DNA from: Bolinopsis microptera
Lineage: Eukaryota; Ctenophora; Tentaculata; Lobata; Bolinopsidae
Direction of reading: 5' to 3'
NCBI RefSeq assembly: GCF_026151205.1
Contig: NC_087077.1
Coordinates: forward strand, 13,614,983 to 13,678,982
DNA length: 64,000 nt
Each line of letters opens with the position of its first letter. Position 1 is the first letter of the stretch. Below, piece by piece: positions 44,497 to 56,916 of this stretch. The position numbers and the translations under genes are program-made. The notes below the pieces were generated by a model that worked only from the letters and a program-made list of their open reading frames with translations, had not been told where the DNA came from and made no database searches.

Positions 44497-46823
44497 TAAC
44501 TTAATTTTCGACTTTCTGTGAATAGAATAATGGGTTATATAGTATATACTATATGGTTGTAGTAAAATTGTTCGTAGAGATTCTTTGTTAAAAGTATTTT
44601 GGGGATTATCGACTCTCGATTATAAATTGTTTCCAAAAATTCGATAATATCCTGACTTCATTAAATGATAATGATATATAAATAGTCAACAATCAGTGGT
44701 CTTTTTAAGATATTATTAAGAGAACGGTTATTTAGTGCTTCTTTTAGTCCTTATTTTGAGATTTCAAAACATTGCAACTGTTCTTTTTATACTTCCTTCA
44801 TTCACAATGTATCTATTTTCCAGTTGATTGACACTTCACAGTCCAAATTTTAAAAATGATTCACTGTCACAGTCCAGATTTTTAAAATGATTCACTGTCA
44901 CAGTCCAAATTTTGTAAATGATTCATTGTCACAGTCCAGATTTTATGCCGTTTTCTTGTATTTTAGATGATTTTATTTCCAAGTCCTATTGTTGATTTTT
45001 CACAAGAATTTTAATCATACATTTTAAATGGAATTTTTTGCTTTACCATAATACCAAGTATGTAAATTATTCATCAATGTTACGTTGAATATTGACCTTA
45101 TGCTTAATGCTTAATCGTAAAACAAATTTAATAAAATTGTTTTGAAGGAGCAGTATATTTAACTTGAATGGTGTAATTGGAATTAATTTTGTGAGGGAAA
45201 CTTTAATTTAAATTAGGGATTATGATTATTGTTAAATCTACGTTTGTTAGTGTAAATTTGGTGTGAAGTTTGATGTTCAAAAGTATGTTTTCAATATGTT
45301 ATAAAAAGTTTACGTTGTAAAATTGTTTTTCAAATTGCATAGAATTGTGGGTCATAGACTTCCCATGTCTTAACCATGTCTTAACCATGTCACAACCGTG
45401 TCTGACATGGTTATGACATGGTTATGACATGGTTATGACATGGTTATGACATGGTTATAACATGGTTATGAAATGGTTATGACATGGTTATGACATGGTT
45501 AAGACATGGTTATGACATGGTTATGACATGGTTATGCCATGGTTATGCCATGTTTGTGACATGGTTAAATGATATGGTTCTGACATGGTATTTCTAGTCT
45601 ATGACCGATTTGTGAAGGGCGATGATAACTTATTTATTGTTTCATCAGACATTATAATCGATCGAAATTGGTAAGGTATCAACCGATCAACACCCTTTCA
45701 CCAATCTAATTTATATCATATTACCGTGCAGTGCTGTGTAGAAGGTTTTTAAAATACCTTTTATTGAGCCGTACGATAAGACATGTAGATAAAATCTCGC
45801 CGGCTAATAGCACTGCGATATGATTGTAATTTGATCGAACTTCTTGACCGAGGTTTCTTTTATTAAAAGACTTTTATTATAAGACTGTTATAAAAAAGTG
45901 ACAATCGTTTTTTGTCTAGGGGATCGTTAACATAATAAAAATGTAGAGGAAAAGTGGTTAGAGAATTTTGATAATGAAGTATAATGTTAACGATCACCAG
46001 GTTTTACTTACTTAATTATAAGTAAGTTATTATGGTAATAGTAAGACACGAAGATCATTTATCTTAATTTTGATTGTCAAATGTTAAAAAATTAATAGGA
46101 TTTCTAATTAATATTTAGGTTTTGATATAGAGAGGCAAAGAAAGTTTTTAGGTAGATTGTGTTAACAGCACAATTTACATCAGCATTATTAGGGCCCAAT
46201 AAATGAGGCATTAAACGATGGTTCACGAAAGTGTATCTCCAAAATAAAACCTATGTATGGATATGTTTCAAGGATAAATTAGGAGATATTATTGCTGGGT
46301 ACAATTTTATTATTATTATTGATTTTGGGGTTTTAAGTATTAAATTAAGTTCTGCAAGAAGGAGATTCTTATCTTGGAGGAATTATAACAACTATTTTAA
46401 ATTAATTATTAATTTGGGTAATTTTGTTTCCCAAGATCTGTTATATTTAATGACTTATTTCAAAATGCAGATACTATATTATGATTTCTCAAATAAATTG
46501 GGCGTGGAAAGCAATGATATATTGTAAATTTGCGGTTAAGAAAACTTGGATCTTGTTTTTATAATGTGTTGTGTTTTTTTCTTTCTTGTTTTCTATATAC
46601 ATTGTTTATTATTATTATTATTATTAATTTAAATTGTGTTCCTATGGTCCTTATTTGATCTTTTTAATGAAACATTTGCGTTTTTCTTTGATTGCACAAT
46701 TCATCGATTTCAACTCAAAATTGGTTAAACTGAGTTCAGTCTCTGACTTAATTCTAAATGTTCAGAAATCAATAAATTCAAAGCCTTATCTCTTCTCACA
46801 AATCGAAACTTATTCTGTTATCT
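44497..46823. other. copy B, right part (3' UTR and downstream DNA)
   Basis: Resumes exactly where the PLE array interrupts the exon 8B 3' UTR. Non-genic; paralogous to 27979-30309. It includes the 11-bp minisatellite at 45404-45590. Confidence 0.9.
45404..45590. repeat. 11-bp GACATGGTTAT minisatellite, copy B
   Basis: One unit shorter than copy A and identical in arrangement to copy C, including the doubled CTTAACCATGT lead-in. Confidence 0.9.
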
Positions 46824-46830
46824 TATTCTT

Positions 46831-47327
46831 AACGAGATGGAACAAGGTCGTCCTGAACACCTGACTGCTCCTAACTCCGTGTGTTTGTACGTCTACAACT
46901 TACCTCCAGAAACTGACAGAGCTTTCCTTTTCACGGTCAGTTATCTCCTGTTTTAGCTGGGTTTTATACATAAATAGTGAAGAACTGAAGATGTTAATTG
47001 CATTACTCAGCGGGTTATTTGTATCATTTGAAAGTTTTAATAACAGTTCGTAGATTAGCAGTTCACGTATTCCATTACAATTCACAAGACCCCCCCCCCC
47101 CCCCCCCCCCCCCGGCACCCCTCCAATCATTCTATACTATTTCTCAGCTGTTTAAAGATTTCGGTGAGATCGCCTCGGTGCGCCCCATCATCCACTACCC
47201 TACCATGCAATGCAAGGGATTTGGGTTTGTGAACATGAAGCACCATTCTGCTGCTACCCTTGCTATCCACTCTCTGCATGGCAAGATCATCAACGGGAAA
47301 CCACTCCAGGTTACTTTCAAGAAATAA
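46831..47327 (+). pseudogene. duplicated ELAV-like exons 7C (truncated) and 8C
   Basis: Exon 7C (46831-46935) lacks the acceptor, as in copy B. Exon 8C (47148-47327) is open with an intact TTTCTCAG acceptor and stop. It encodes LQVTFKK instead of LQVSFKK, so a transcript using it would change one C-terminal residue of RRM3. An open frame running through the preceding C-rich intron into 8C (from ~46998) is fortuitous. Confidence 0.8.
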
Positions 47328-48345
47328 ACTGAACATTTTGATTTTAGTGTGTCTTTTAAAACTTTATTTAAGATTTATTCAAAATTTGTTCAATTTATTT
47401 AGGGTTAAAACTTAATTAAAGATAGGTTTTTGTAATTATAACTTAATTTTCGACTTTCTGTGAATAGAATAATGGGTTATATAGTATATACTATATGGTT
47501 GTAGTAAAATTGTTCGTAGAGATTCTTTGTTAAAAGTATTTTGGGGATTATCGACTCTCGATTATAAATTGTTTCCAAAAATTCGATAATATCCTGACTT
47601 CATTAAATGATAATGATATATAAATAGTCAACAATCAGTGGTCTTTTTAAGATATTATTAAGAGAACGGTTATTTAGTGCTTCTTTTAGTCCTTATTTTG
47701 AGATTTCAAAACATTGCAACTGTTCTTTTTATACTTCCTTCATTCACAATGTATCTATTTTCCAGTTGATTGACACTTCACAGTCCAAATTTTAAAAATG
47801 ATTCACTGTCACAGTCCAGATTTTTAAAATGATTCACTGTCACAGTCCAAATTTTGTAAATGATTCATTGTCACAGTCCAGATTTTATGCCGTTTTCTTG
47901 TATTTTAGATGATTTTATTTCCAAGTCCTATTGTTGATTTTTCACAAGAATTTTAATCATACATTTTAAATGGAATTTTTTGCTTTACCATAATACCAAG
48001 TATGTAAATTATTCATCAATGTTACGTTGAATATTGACCTTATGCTTAATGCTTAATCGTAAAACAAATTTAATAAAATTGTTTTGAAGGAGCAGTATAT
48101 TTAACTTGAATGGTGTAATTGGAATTAATTTTGTGAGGGAAACTTTAATTTAAATTAGGGATTATGATTATTGTTAAATCTACGTTTGTTAGTGTAAATT
48201 TGGTGTGAAGTTTGATGTTCAAAAGTATGTTTTCAATATGTTATAAAAAGTTTACGTTGTAAAATTGTTTTTCAAATTGCATAGAATTGTGGGTCATAGA
48301 CTTCCCATGTCTTAACCATGTCTTAACCATGTCACAACCGTGTCT

Positions 48346-48530
48346 GACATGGTTATGACATGGTTATGACATGGTTATGACATGGTTATGACATGGTTAT
48401 AACATGGTTATGAAATGGTTATGACATGGTTATGACATGGTTAAGACATGGTTATGACATGGTTATGACATGGTTATGCCATGGTTATGCCATGTTTGTG
48501 ACATGGTTAAATGATATGGTTCTGACATGG
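48346..48530. repeat. 11-bp GACATGGTTAT minisatellite, copy C
   Basis: Same arrangement as copy B. Confidence 0.9.
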
Positions 48531-49778
48531 TATTTCTAGTCTATGACCGATTTGTGAAGGGCGATGATAACTTATTTATTGTTTCATCAGACATTATAAT
48601 CGATCGAAATTGGTAAGGTATCAACCGATCAACCCCCTTTCACCAATCTAATTTATATCATATTACCGTGCAGTGCTGTGTAGAAGGTTTTTAAAATACC
48701 TTTTATTGAGCCGTACGATAAGACATGTAGATAAAATCCCGCCGGCTAATAGCACTTCAAAAGCAGTGCGATAGGATTGTAATTTGATCGAACTTCTTGA
48801 CCGAGGTTTCTTTTATTATAAGACTTTTATTATAAGACTGTTATAAAAAAGTGACAATCGTTTTTTGTCTAGGGGATCGTTAACATAATAAAAATGTAGA
48901 GGAAAAGTGGTTAGAGAATTTTGATAATGAAGTATAATGTTAACGATCACCAGGTTTTACTTACTTAATTATAAGTAAGTTATTATGGTAATAGTAAGAC
49001 ACGAAGATCATTTATCTTAATTTTGATTGTCAAATGTTAAAAAATTAATAGGATTTCTAATTAATAATTAGGTTTTGATATAGAGAGGGAAAGAAAGTTT
49101 TTAGGTAGATTGTGTTAACAGCACAATTTACATCAGCATTATTAGGGCCCAATAAATGAGGCATTTAACGATGGTTCACGAAAGTGTATCTCCAAAATAA
49201 AACCTATGTATGGATATGTTTGGATAAATTAGGAGATATTATTGCTGGGTACAATTTTATTATTATTATTGATTTTGGGGTTTTAAGTATTAAATTAAGT
49301 TCTGCAAGAAGGAGATTCTTATCTTTGAGGAATTATAACAACTATTTTAAATTAATTATTAATTTGGGTAATTTTGTTTCCCAAGATCTGTTATATTTAA
49401 TGACTTATTTCAAAATGCAGATACTATATTATGATTTCTCAAATAAATTGGGCGTGGAAAGCAATGATATATTGTAAATTTGCGGTTAAGAAACTTGGAT
49501 CTTGTTTTTATAATGTGTTGTGTTTTTTCTTTCTTGTTTTCTATATACATTGTTTATTATTATTATTATTAATTTAAATTGTGTTCCTATGGTCCTTATT
49601 TGATCTTTTTAATGAAACGTTTGCGTATTTCTTTGATTACACAATTCATCGATTTCAACTCAAAATTGGTTAAACTGAGTTCAGTCTCTGACTTTATAAA
49701 TCTTAATTCTAAATGTTCAGAAATCAATAAATTCAAAGCCTTATCTCTTCTCACAAATCGAAACTTATTCTGTTATCT

Positions 49779-52700
49779 AGAAATCCCTGATTGGTCGTTC
49801 AGATCACGTGACTGAATTCTTAATTCTCATTGGCTGAACTGACCTTTATTGAGTCAAATCGGCCTCTTTATCTTTTCAGAGATAAGATAGAACACTGTAC
49901 TCAAAATTTTAATAAAATAACGGTCGTTTTATTTCTCATTTTAAAAGACGTTATCAGACAGCTACACGATCTTTCATTTAAGCGGGAGGAAAACGTTTTT
50001 TAAAATAACGGAATTATAAATGTATGTAACATGATTATAATATGTAGTCATATTATCTATTTATTTTAATACCCGAGGTCGTATGTGATATAAAACTTAA
50101 AAACCTAAAACAGATCCCAGATAAGTTTTGATGTACACTGAAATGATAGTTAATTATGGTTTATATACTATATAGTGACTACTTAGGGATGTAGGAGACA
50201 TTGTAAGTATGTTGATGTGACTCCCAATAAAGAAAACTTTCATATAATTGGAGGAAATGATGTAACAGAGTCGATATATTTTAATGTTGCCATGGGGTGG
50301 CAAGTCCCCATACATCGTGGCCCGGTAGTTTCATTGCATCCTAATATAAGAGAAGTTGTAACCCGGGCCTTCGCGCATCCCATCTTACTTCACGTTCATT
50401 GACACGTCTTGCAGGACCATGGCCATACAGATTCAACCCGGATAGATTTCCCAGCTTCTATAAAAAACATCGACCCTTTACATGTGGGCCTTTCTCTATT
50501 GGGTCCAGAATCTGTCCCGTATCAGGCTCCACTTGTTTTAAGTGCGAACACTTGTTTTAAGTAGTTTACTTGATTTGAGTTTTGGTTTGTACAAGTAAGA
50601 CAGCTATATAAAATGTGGTGATTAGAATAGCGTCTCACAATAAAAGTGGTTCAAACATCCTCGATCATCTTCCTATAAAGTTTGTCATCTTTTCTGTTTG
50701 TTTTTCCCATGTCCATTCTTGATCGTCAAAACATACGTCCTCGTCAAAACACCCATCTTTAACTTTCTGCCGTCACACCTTGTCCACAGGTTAAACTGTA
50801 GACTTTTGTTGCATGTATGAGACTTGAATGTGAAAGTGGTACCACTTAACTATGAGATCTGGTTGATCTCTGATCAACAAAAAATAGATCAACAAAAAAT
50901 AGATCTATATTACAGTGAAATAATCATGTTAGATCAGCGTTGCTAAAAAATTCATAGTCCGAAAATCAAGTAGAAAATCCGTAAACCACTCGTATAGTTT
51001 CTCTCTTGCAATTAATACTAAGGAAATAGGCCAAGAAAATCTGATCCCTTATCTGATGTTATACAGGCTGTATAAGACAGTATTGGATTTAAATTTAATC
51101 TTAATGTTGCCGCCATAACGGAAGGAGCGATCGCCGAACGTCAAGTTCATTGACATTGATCAGCCGCGCCGCGCGCGCGGCGGCCTTGCATGCATGCCAT
51201 TGCATGCATGCCGCGCCCGGGCGCCCACCCTGTCGTATTCGGCCCTGTATGTAGTACTCTAAGTAAACTATAGGTAAAAATATAATATTAATCATCAGCT
51301 AAAATGTACTAATCTTTGTATTCTAAATGGGGAAAAAGAAGAAACATTGTCAGTCAGTCGAGAAAATTGTCAGTCAGGCTATATGGCAGCTTTGTAGATG
51401 TTGTGACTATGCTAGTAGTGGTCCCAGGCTTGCGACTGGAATTGCGGTGTTAAATCGATTTAATGGTACCAACGATCCACCTCCCACTTGTTGTTTGGTA
51501 CTTAGCATTAATAGTGTTAGCTGTAGCCATTTATAGCAAGAATCTTAAAACATAAGGGGATGACAAGGAAAAGAGGAAGGAAAAAGAATAACGGGACAAA
51601 CAATTAATTAAAGTATTTATAGGAGCATTAGATATTGTAATTACAAGCTTCAATAATAAATCACTGACTAAAACTTCTAATTAAAATGACACTTGGTACG
51701 CTCGCCCATTTTCACTGGTCAGTCTAAATACGTTACGCATTTTAGTTTGTCCAAGAAGTGCGCGCAAAGTGGCGAAGTGATGGAGGTGATTCAAAAGTGA
51801 TGGCAAAGTGACCTCAATGCTCAATGCGCACTGATTTTTGATGCGGATATGATGGCAAAGTGATTGCGTAAATGATCGCGAAGTTAATCAAAATGATTAC
51901 GAGTGATGCGAAATGATTTGAAGTGATAGATTAATGAGAGGCATTCATGTGATAGTTGAAGTGAGTGCAGAAATGATGGCGAATGTGATGGAAAAGTGAT
52001 GGAAACTCGCTGAACGTCGTTTTGGCGATATAAATGCCGAGGCTGTTCAGAAGGGCGATTTCTGCGATTTTAATCAGATAGGATTTATCCTAGCGCCAGT
52101 GATGCCTAGCGGAGAGCTAGCGGAACTTTATCGCGCGCGGGTCTGTTATGCGCAGCATTATTACCTAGCGGAAGCTAGCGGTGTACCATTTTAATCATTA
52201 AAGAACTATTATAAGTATAATCCACGGTTGATTCACGATGTCAATCCTTCGCAGCTCGGTGAGGCACAGTGGTGCATCTCGCCGATCTACCGAAGGATTG
52301 ATGCATAACAACAAGACACGCGCTAAAGACGCGCATTTTCTGAGTGATGTTAACGATAGCTTTAAATTCACTGATGTCATTATTATTCAGCGTGACCGGT
52401 AATAGTTTAAAAATCAGAAGGAGAAAACACATGTTTAAATTACTAAAAAAGGAGTATCACTTTACAGGATTGAATTTAAATATAGTCATAATAGATAAGA
52501 GAGGAATTTGTTTCCCTTTGAATCAATCAAACTAGATGAATTGTTGTAAATACTTAGATCAAACTATCAATCTACAGGCTATCGTCAAACATGTTGCAAG
52601 GCGTCATCTTCAGTGACATAATAGATAAGAGTTTATTAACTATCATGCCAACTTTAGAGACGGTAACCACATTAAACTAAAGTTTTCCCAATCAAAATAA

Positions 52701-53532
52701 AGGGTTTATACAAAATAAAAGGTTTATGCACTAGACTGCGAGACAATTAACCTTATGCAATGCAGGTTAGTATAACTATAATATCGGACTGAGTTGAAAT
52801 TTCTGAGAGCATGATACCCCAAAATAAATATATGCCTGTGTCTGGCAATAGCGTTCAGATGGCTTCCGAACTTGTGCGGATAAGATAATATAAAAAATAC
52901 AAATAAACTATAATAACAATCTGAAAATTAATGTATCAGTACAGATCTTATACTCGAAATCAGGCACTTTCAAAACATTTCTCTTAAATTATCTTTCTTA
53001 ACACCGTTCAATTGTAACTTTAAATTGAAATATTATGATGATCCGGACGATGATAAATATTAAATTACAACTGATTATATTTATGGATTTCGGCCTGTCG
53101 ATGCTGGAAGCTGATCAGCTAATCGTTAATCGTTACCATGTGACAAGAATAGTATGATGAACCTCCCAATCAGTATCTATGTATCAAAAGAAAATATTGA
53201 TCTAATTCAACTCGTCGGGAGCCCTTTTGAAACATCTCGAAGTTAGAGTGCAGAGTGCATGATTACTGATTATCAGCACGATTGGGTGAAACAAAGACGA
53301 AACCGTGTGTTGATTAGAATTAAAAGAGGAAGATATTTAGTGATAAATTGTGCACTCTTGCATTTAAGTTTTAATTGTTAGACTTGTTCGATGTAGGGCC
53401 TTTAATTTAACCTAATACTAATGCAGTTACTTAATACTTGGTAAGTCTAGGGAAAACAGGTGCTAGTTGTCGGAAATGAAATGGAGTCTGTTCCTGATCG
53501 AAGTTACATGATGCTGATAGATTTGATGCAGC
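49779..53532. other. gene-poor interval
   Basis: No gene is supported. Notable pieces: two inverted CCAAT boxes and a CACGTG near 49790-49845 (promoter-like but without a gene); a GC-rich palindromic patch at ~51150-51230 (GCCGCGCCGCGCGCGCGGCG, with TGCATGCATG repeats); and a degenerate AAGTGATGG-type tandem at ~51775-52000. Small open frames (50217, 51327) show no recognisable domain. Confidence 0.45.
52228..52330. repeat. dispersed GC-rich repeat family, fragment
   Basis: Shares 26 bp (TTGATTCACGATGTCAATCC plus TTCGCA) with 14651-14676, followed by a divergent CATCTCGCCGAT segment. Confidence 0.55.
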
Positions 53533-56500
53533 TCAGCACTCAGCAGCCACTGTCTTCAAATAGAGTGTTCCAGTTCTGCAATCTGCAGTCTCAAATGTTT
53601 TCGCCCAGCTTTTCTTTTCATCGTGGTTATAGAAGACAGACCTGAAGAAATACTAGTATAATGATAATATAGGTAACATGTCCAGAATGAGTAAAATTGT
53701 ATTATCGGCAAATTTACTTATGCGAAAACTCCCAACAGGGTGGCGCTGGCCCAGAAGTAACTGCACACAAGCAACCCTTTAATGATCACGCACGTAATTT
53801 GTGTGAAAATATGTAACTCATTTAACGAAGTCAGTGAAAAGAACCTACCTTTATTTACCAATGTCGATTTTTTGCTTGTGATGAAGTAGTCCTCGCAAAT
53901 GTGAGATATGTATGTAGTTTGTTTTTAAAAGTAGGATTGTAGTCATAGTCGATGTATAGCGACGGTAGTTTACCAGCAGCTCCCTGTACAAATAGAAATG
54001 TGGTTTTTATATAATATTACTAGTTAAATTAATGAGTACAATGCAGGAATAAAAAAATGTGTCTTAAATGTTTTATATTAAATGTGTTATAATTATATTA
54101 ACCACCTTATATTCGTATAATATGTACTCACAAACAATGATAGTCCCAACTGTTTTTAATTGCTTATAATTTAAACCTTCTTATTAAATAATTTAGATGA
54201 CTGTGTCTGATCTAAAATTGCACGAGAAATAGAGAAAATTAGGTCTCAGACAGAACTCGACCGGGATATAACCGGCGCAGCCGGAATACCGGCTGGTATT
54301 TGGCGATTTTTTACCGGTACCGGCCGGGATTTTGGTTTTAGCCGGGATTTTTCAAAATAAATTCAGTTTTTCTCAACGTTAATTTGAGTCCAAAATTAAC
54401 AAATCTGTGAACATTTTCCTAAAACATTTTGACGAAGTCATTGAACAATGGAGACTGGAGTCAATCTATATTTAACATAATCATGGGTGTACGAATTATG
54501 GACTTCTTTCTGACTTATGACTTAATTATTGTGACTAAGTGTCACGGCTCACGGTCTTGTGTTACCGAGGGACAAGTAAAACAGAGTTCTCTGGGTAAAG
54601 AAAGCATTAATAAATGCTATTCAGTATTCATCCTATTCAATTATTCAGGTAAGGTGATGTAAACTGTAAAGTGATAAGCTCCAACGTCAAACACCATGTT
54701 CAATTAAATAAGTTTAAGTAACCAATACCAGATCACAGGATTGTTATAGTTACGGAGACTGTTGGAAACGATGCAAACCAGGATCGGACTCCTATCAGAA
54801 ATAGTCGACCACCGGTCCAGCCTCCCTCAAACTCAAATGCCCTACCACTACCCCAGACCACATCCACCTCTTCAGCCAGGAACAGCGCTCCCACTATACC
54901 ACTACCAGCAGTTCCTACCGCCTCAGAGGATACACTGCACGTGCCCGTTATTCCTCATGCCTCGTCTTAAATGTCCAGTCCATGAATCCTAGTGCATCAA
55001 GTGCGAGTATATGGGAAGTGCCAAAAATCTCAGCTCTTATTCAGGAGAAATCCAAAAACCACTCGTTACCGTTTATTGCACTTACGGAAACGTGGCTCAA
55101 GTCCTACATGTCAGACAAATACAAAATGTGCATCACCTCTTTCTCCTGCTGAGCAGAACCTCCCCCTTAAAAGTAAACAAATCTGCATCGCCTCCCAACG
55201 ACAATCCAGATATATTAAGCAGCAGAGACAATCATTTAAGGAGACTTCGATATCTATCAGGATCATGATTATACTGCCTGAGAACTCAGCACTTCAGGAT
55301 GAAACATATAATATTTGGTTTTCTCGATTTCATTCATATTTAGACAGAAGTCCGTGTAGATAATTGGTTATAGAATAATTGGATATAATTTTATGCGAAG
55401 TTGTGTCTGCGAAAATATACGTGTGAACTGGTCATCCCGCAAATGCTGAAAAAGTAGATGTTACCTATCATAAAATAACCGCTCGCACCGTACAGTGTAC
55501 ACGACAGAGTTGTGACTGCGTTTACAAATTCTTTATCATATTGATGTGTTGCCATGGCAACCGAAACTCCATCGGAAGATCGGCCTGTAAGGCATAATCA
55601 TGATAATACACAGTATCAAAACATTGCCATTGATATCATAGCAACATTCCAGAGATTAGATTATGTGTGTGTAAGAAAATGTATGTTATAGTATTATACA
55701 GTCTGCTATAACATTCCGTTTACACATGGTGGCCGATAACAACTTGTTTAATTTATCTCCGAATTACACACAAATTTCTGAAAGTTTCGTAGACTTAAAT
55801 CAATTACAGAGGGTGTGGCTATTGGCCAGCCCCTCTATTTCACTATTATGGTTGAAACTATAAGAATACAGATTATATTGATACAGTGATTTTACAAAAG
55901 TCGAAACAGTAAACACCAATTTGTAGGATACTTTAAATCACACCAAAATTGGTCCCAGAATGCAATGAAATCTGATGGCGTCTTTTCAGTGAAAAAGAGG
56001 CCACACTCTCTGTAATTGATTAAAGTTTACGAGACCTTTAGAAAATGAGTTATATAACTTGCAACTTAAACTAAGATAAATTGAGTATTTATACTCAATT
56101 TATCTTAGTTGCATGAGTAATATATATATACTCTCATTTTTTTAGAGCAAACGTAATTTAAATGGCTAAACACAATTCAATAAAATTTGGCTCGATCCGA
56201 TTATCCAAACTATCAAATAAATGCGAAAATGAACCTTCTTTTGAAAACAATGAACACAAATATGTTTCGATTTGACAAATTTCTCGAACCAGTGGTGGTA
56301 GTAAGTCATACCAGAACCAATTATTTCAATTGGGCACTCAGTGACTGAGCTATTAATGCCAACGTTTGCACACTGACTTTTGGCCCACCCTGTATATTTA
56401 TAATATACGGCTGGAAAAAATGTAACTGGATATCTGCCACAATGCTGCTATTATTAAGGTTAAAGTAACATTTAGCACATAAAGAAGTCTGGTTTGCTAG

Positions 56501-56916
56501 GTTTTAATTGGTCGTATAATAACAAATAAAAATGAGTTAAGACTACAAAAACGGTCGATAGAACCTAATTATAATACCTGTATCGAGAACTCGACTTCAA
56601 TGCACTGATAGCGTTGGTACTAACATTCTATCAAATTATGTCATATCTTGAGACTTGATAGCTGCCTGAAACAGTTTTGAGTCAACATTATCGTGATATT
56701 CTAGAAATTGAAACCAATTCTCAACTTTAAAAAAGCAGGTTTCAATAAATGCCATAGAATTAAATTCTACCTTTTTAAATTTTAAGAATTTGTTGATTTA
56801 TTAAAATTCTGTCTCAATTAATATATAAGGGTACATGCAATGTATTTCGACACGCACTGTAGACTCACTTATTGGATTCGTGCTAGATGCTGTGTACGTC
56901 ACCCTCTTAACCACCT
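53533..56916 (-). CDS. unrecognised protein, four 3' exons
   Basis: I do not recognise the family. Four minus-strand exons join in one frame: 56869-56916, 55465-55584, 53859-53979 and 53533-53641 (398 nt). Borders are GT-AG (donors GTGAGT, GTAACA and GTAAAT). The third exon needs the AG four bases downstream of a CAG. Products in order: VVKRVTYTASSTNPI; a segment with SVAMATHQYDKEFVNAV and TLSCTLYGASGYFMI, mildly hydrophobic and possibly membrane-associated; AGKLPSLYIDYDYNPTFKNK and following residues; and SVFYNHDEKKSWAKTFETAD, ending TVAAEC. The 5' end was not found. A degraded LINE lies in the second intron on the opposite strand. Phase continuity over four exons is the main support. Confidence 0.55.
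54771..55152 (+). pseudogene. degraded LINE, linker plus endonuclease N-terminus
   Basis: In one frame a Pro/Ser/Thr-rich segment ends HVPVIPHASS then stop. After a frameshift, from 54982, SLPFIALTETWLKSYMSD matches the start of the apurinic-type endonuclease domain of LINE ORF2 proteins (the FIALTETWL block). A stop follows at 55150. It is a short dead fragment within an intron of the minus-strand gene. Confidence 0.7.

Larger units (their letters stand above)
30317..46823. repeat. tandem segmental triplication, copy B, interrupted by PLE array
   Basis: Same 2.94-kb unit as copy A once the 13,573-bp insertion at 30924-44496 is removed. The left part matches copy C at diagnostic sites, the right part matches copy A (see findings). 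It ends GTTATCT plus the same filler TATTCTT (46824-46830). Confidence 0.95.
46831..49778. repeat. tandem segmental triplication, copy C
   Basis: Starts at the same exon 7 breakpoint as B and ends where homology to A/B stops (GTTATCT at 49772-49778). After it comes unique DNA beginning AGAAATCCCTGATTGG, presumably the original right flank. It has an uninterrupted PLE target site and several private differences in its right half. Confidence 0.95.
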
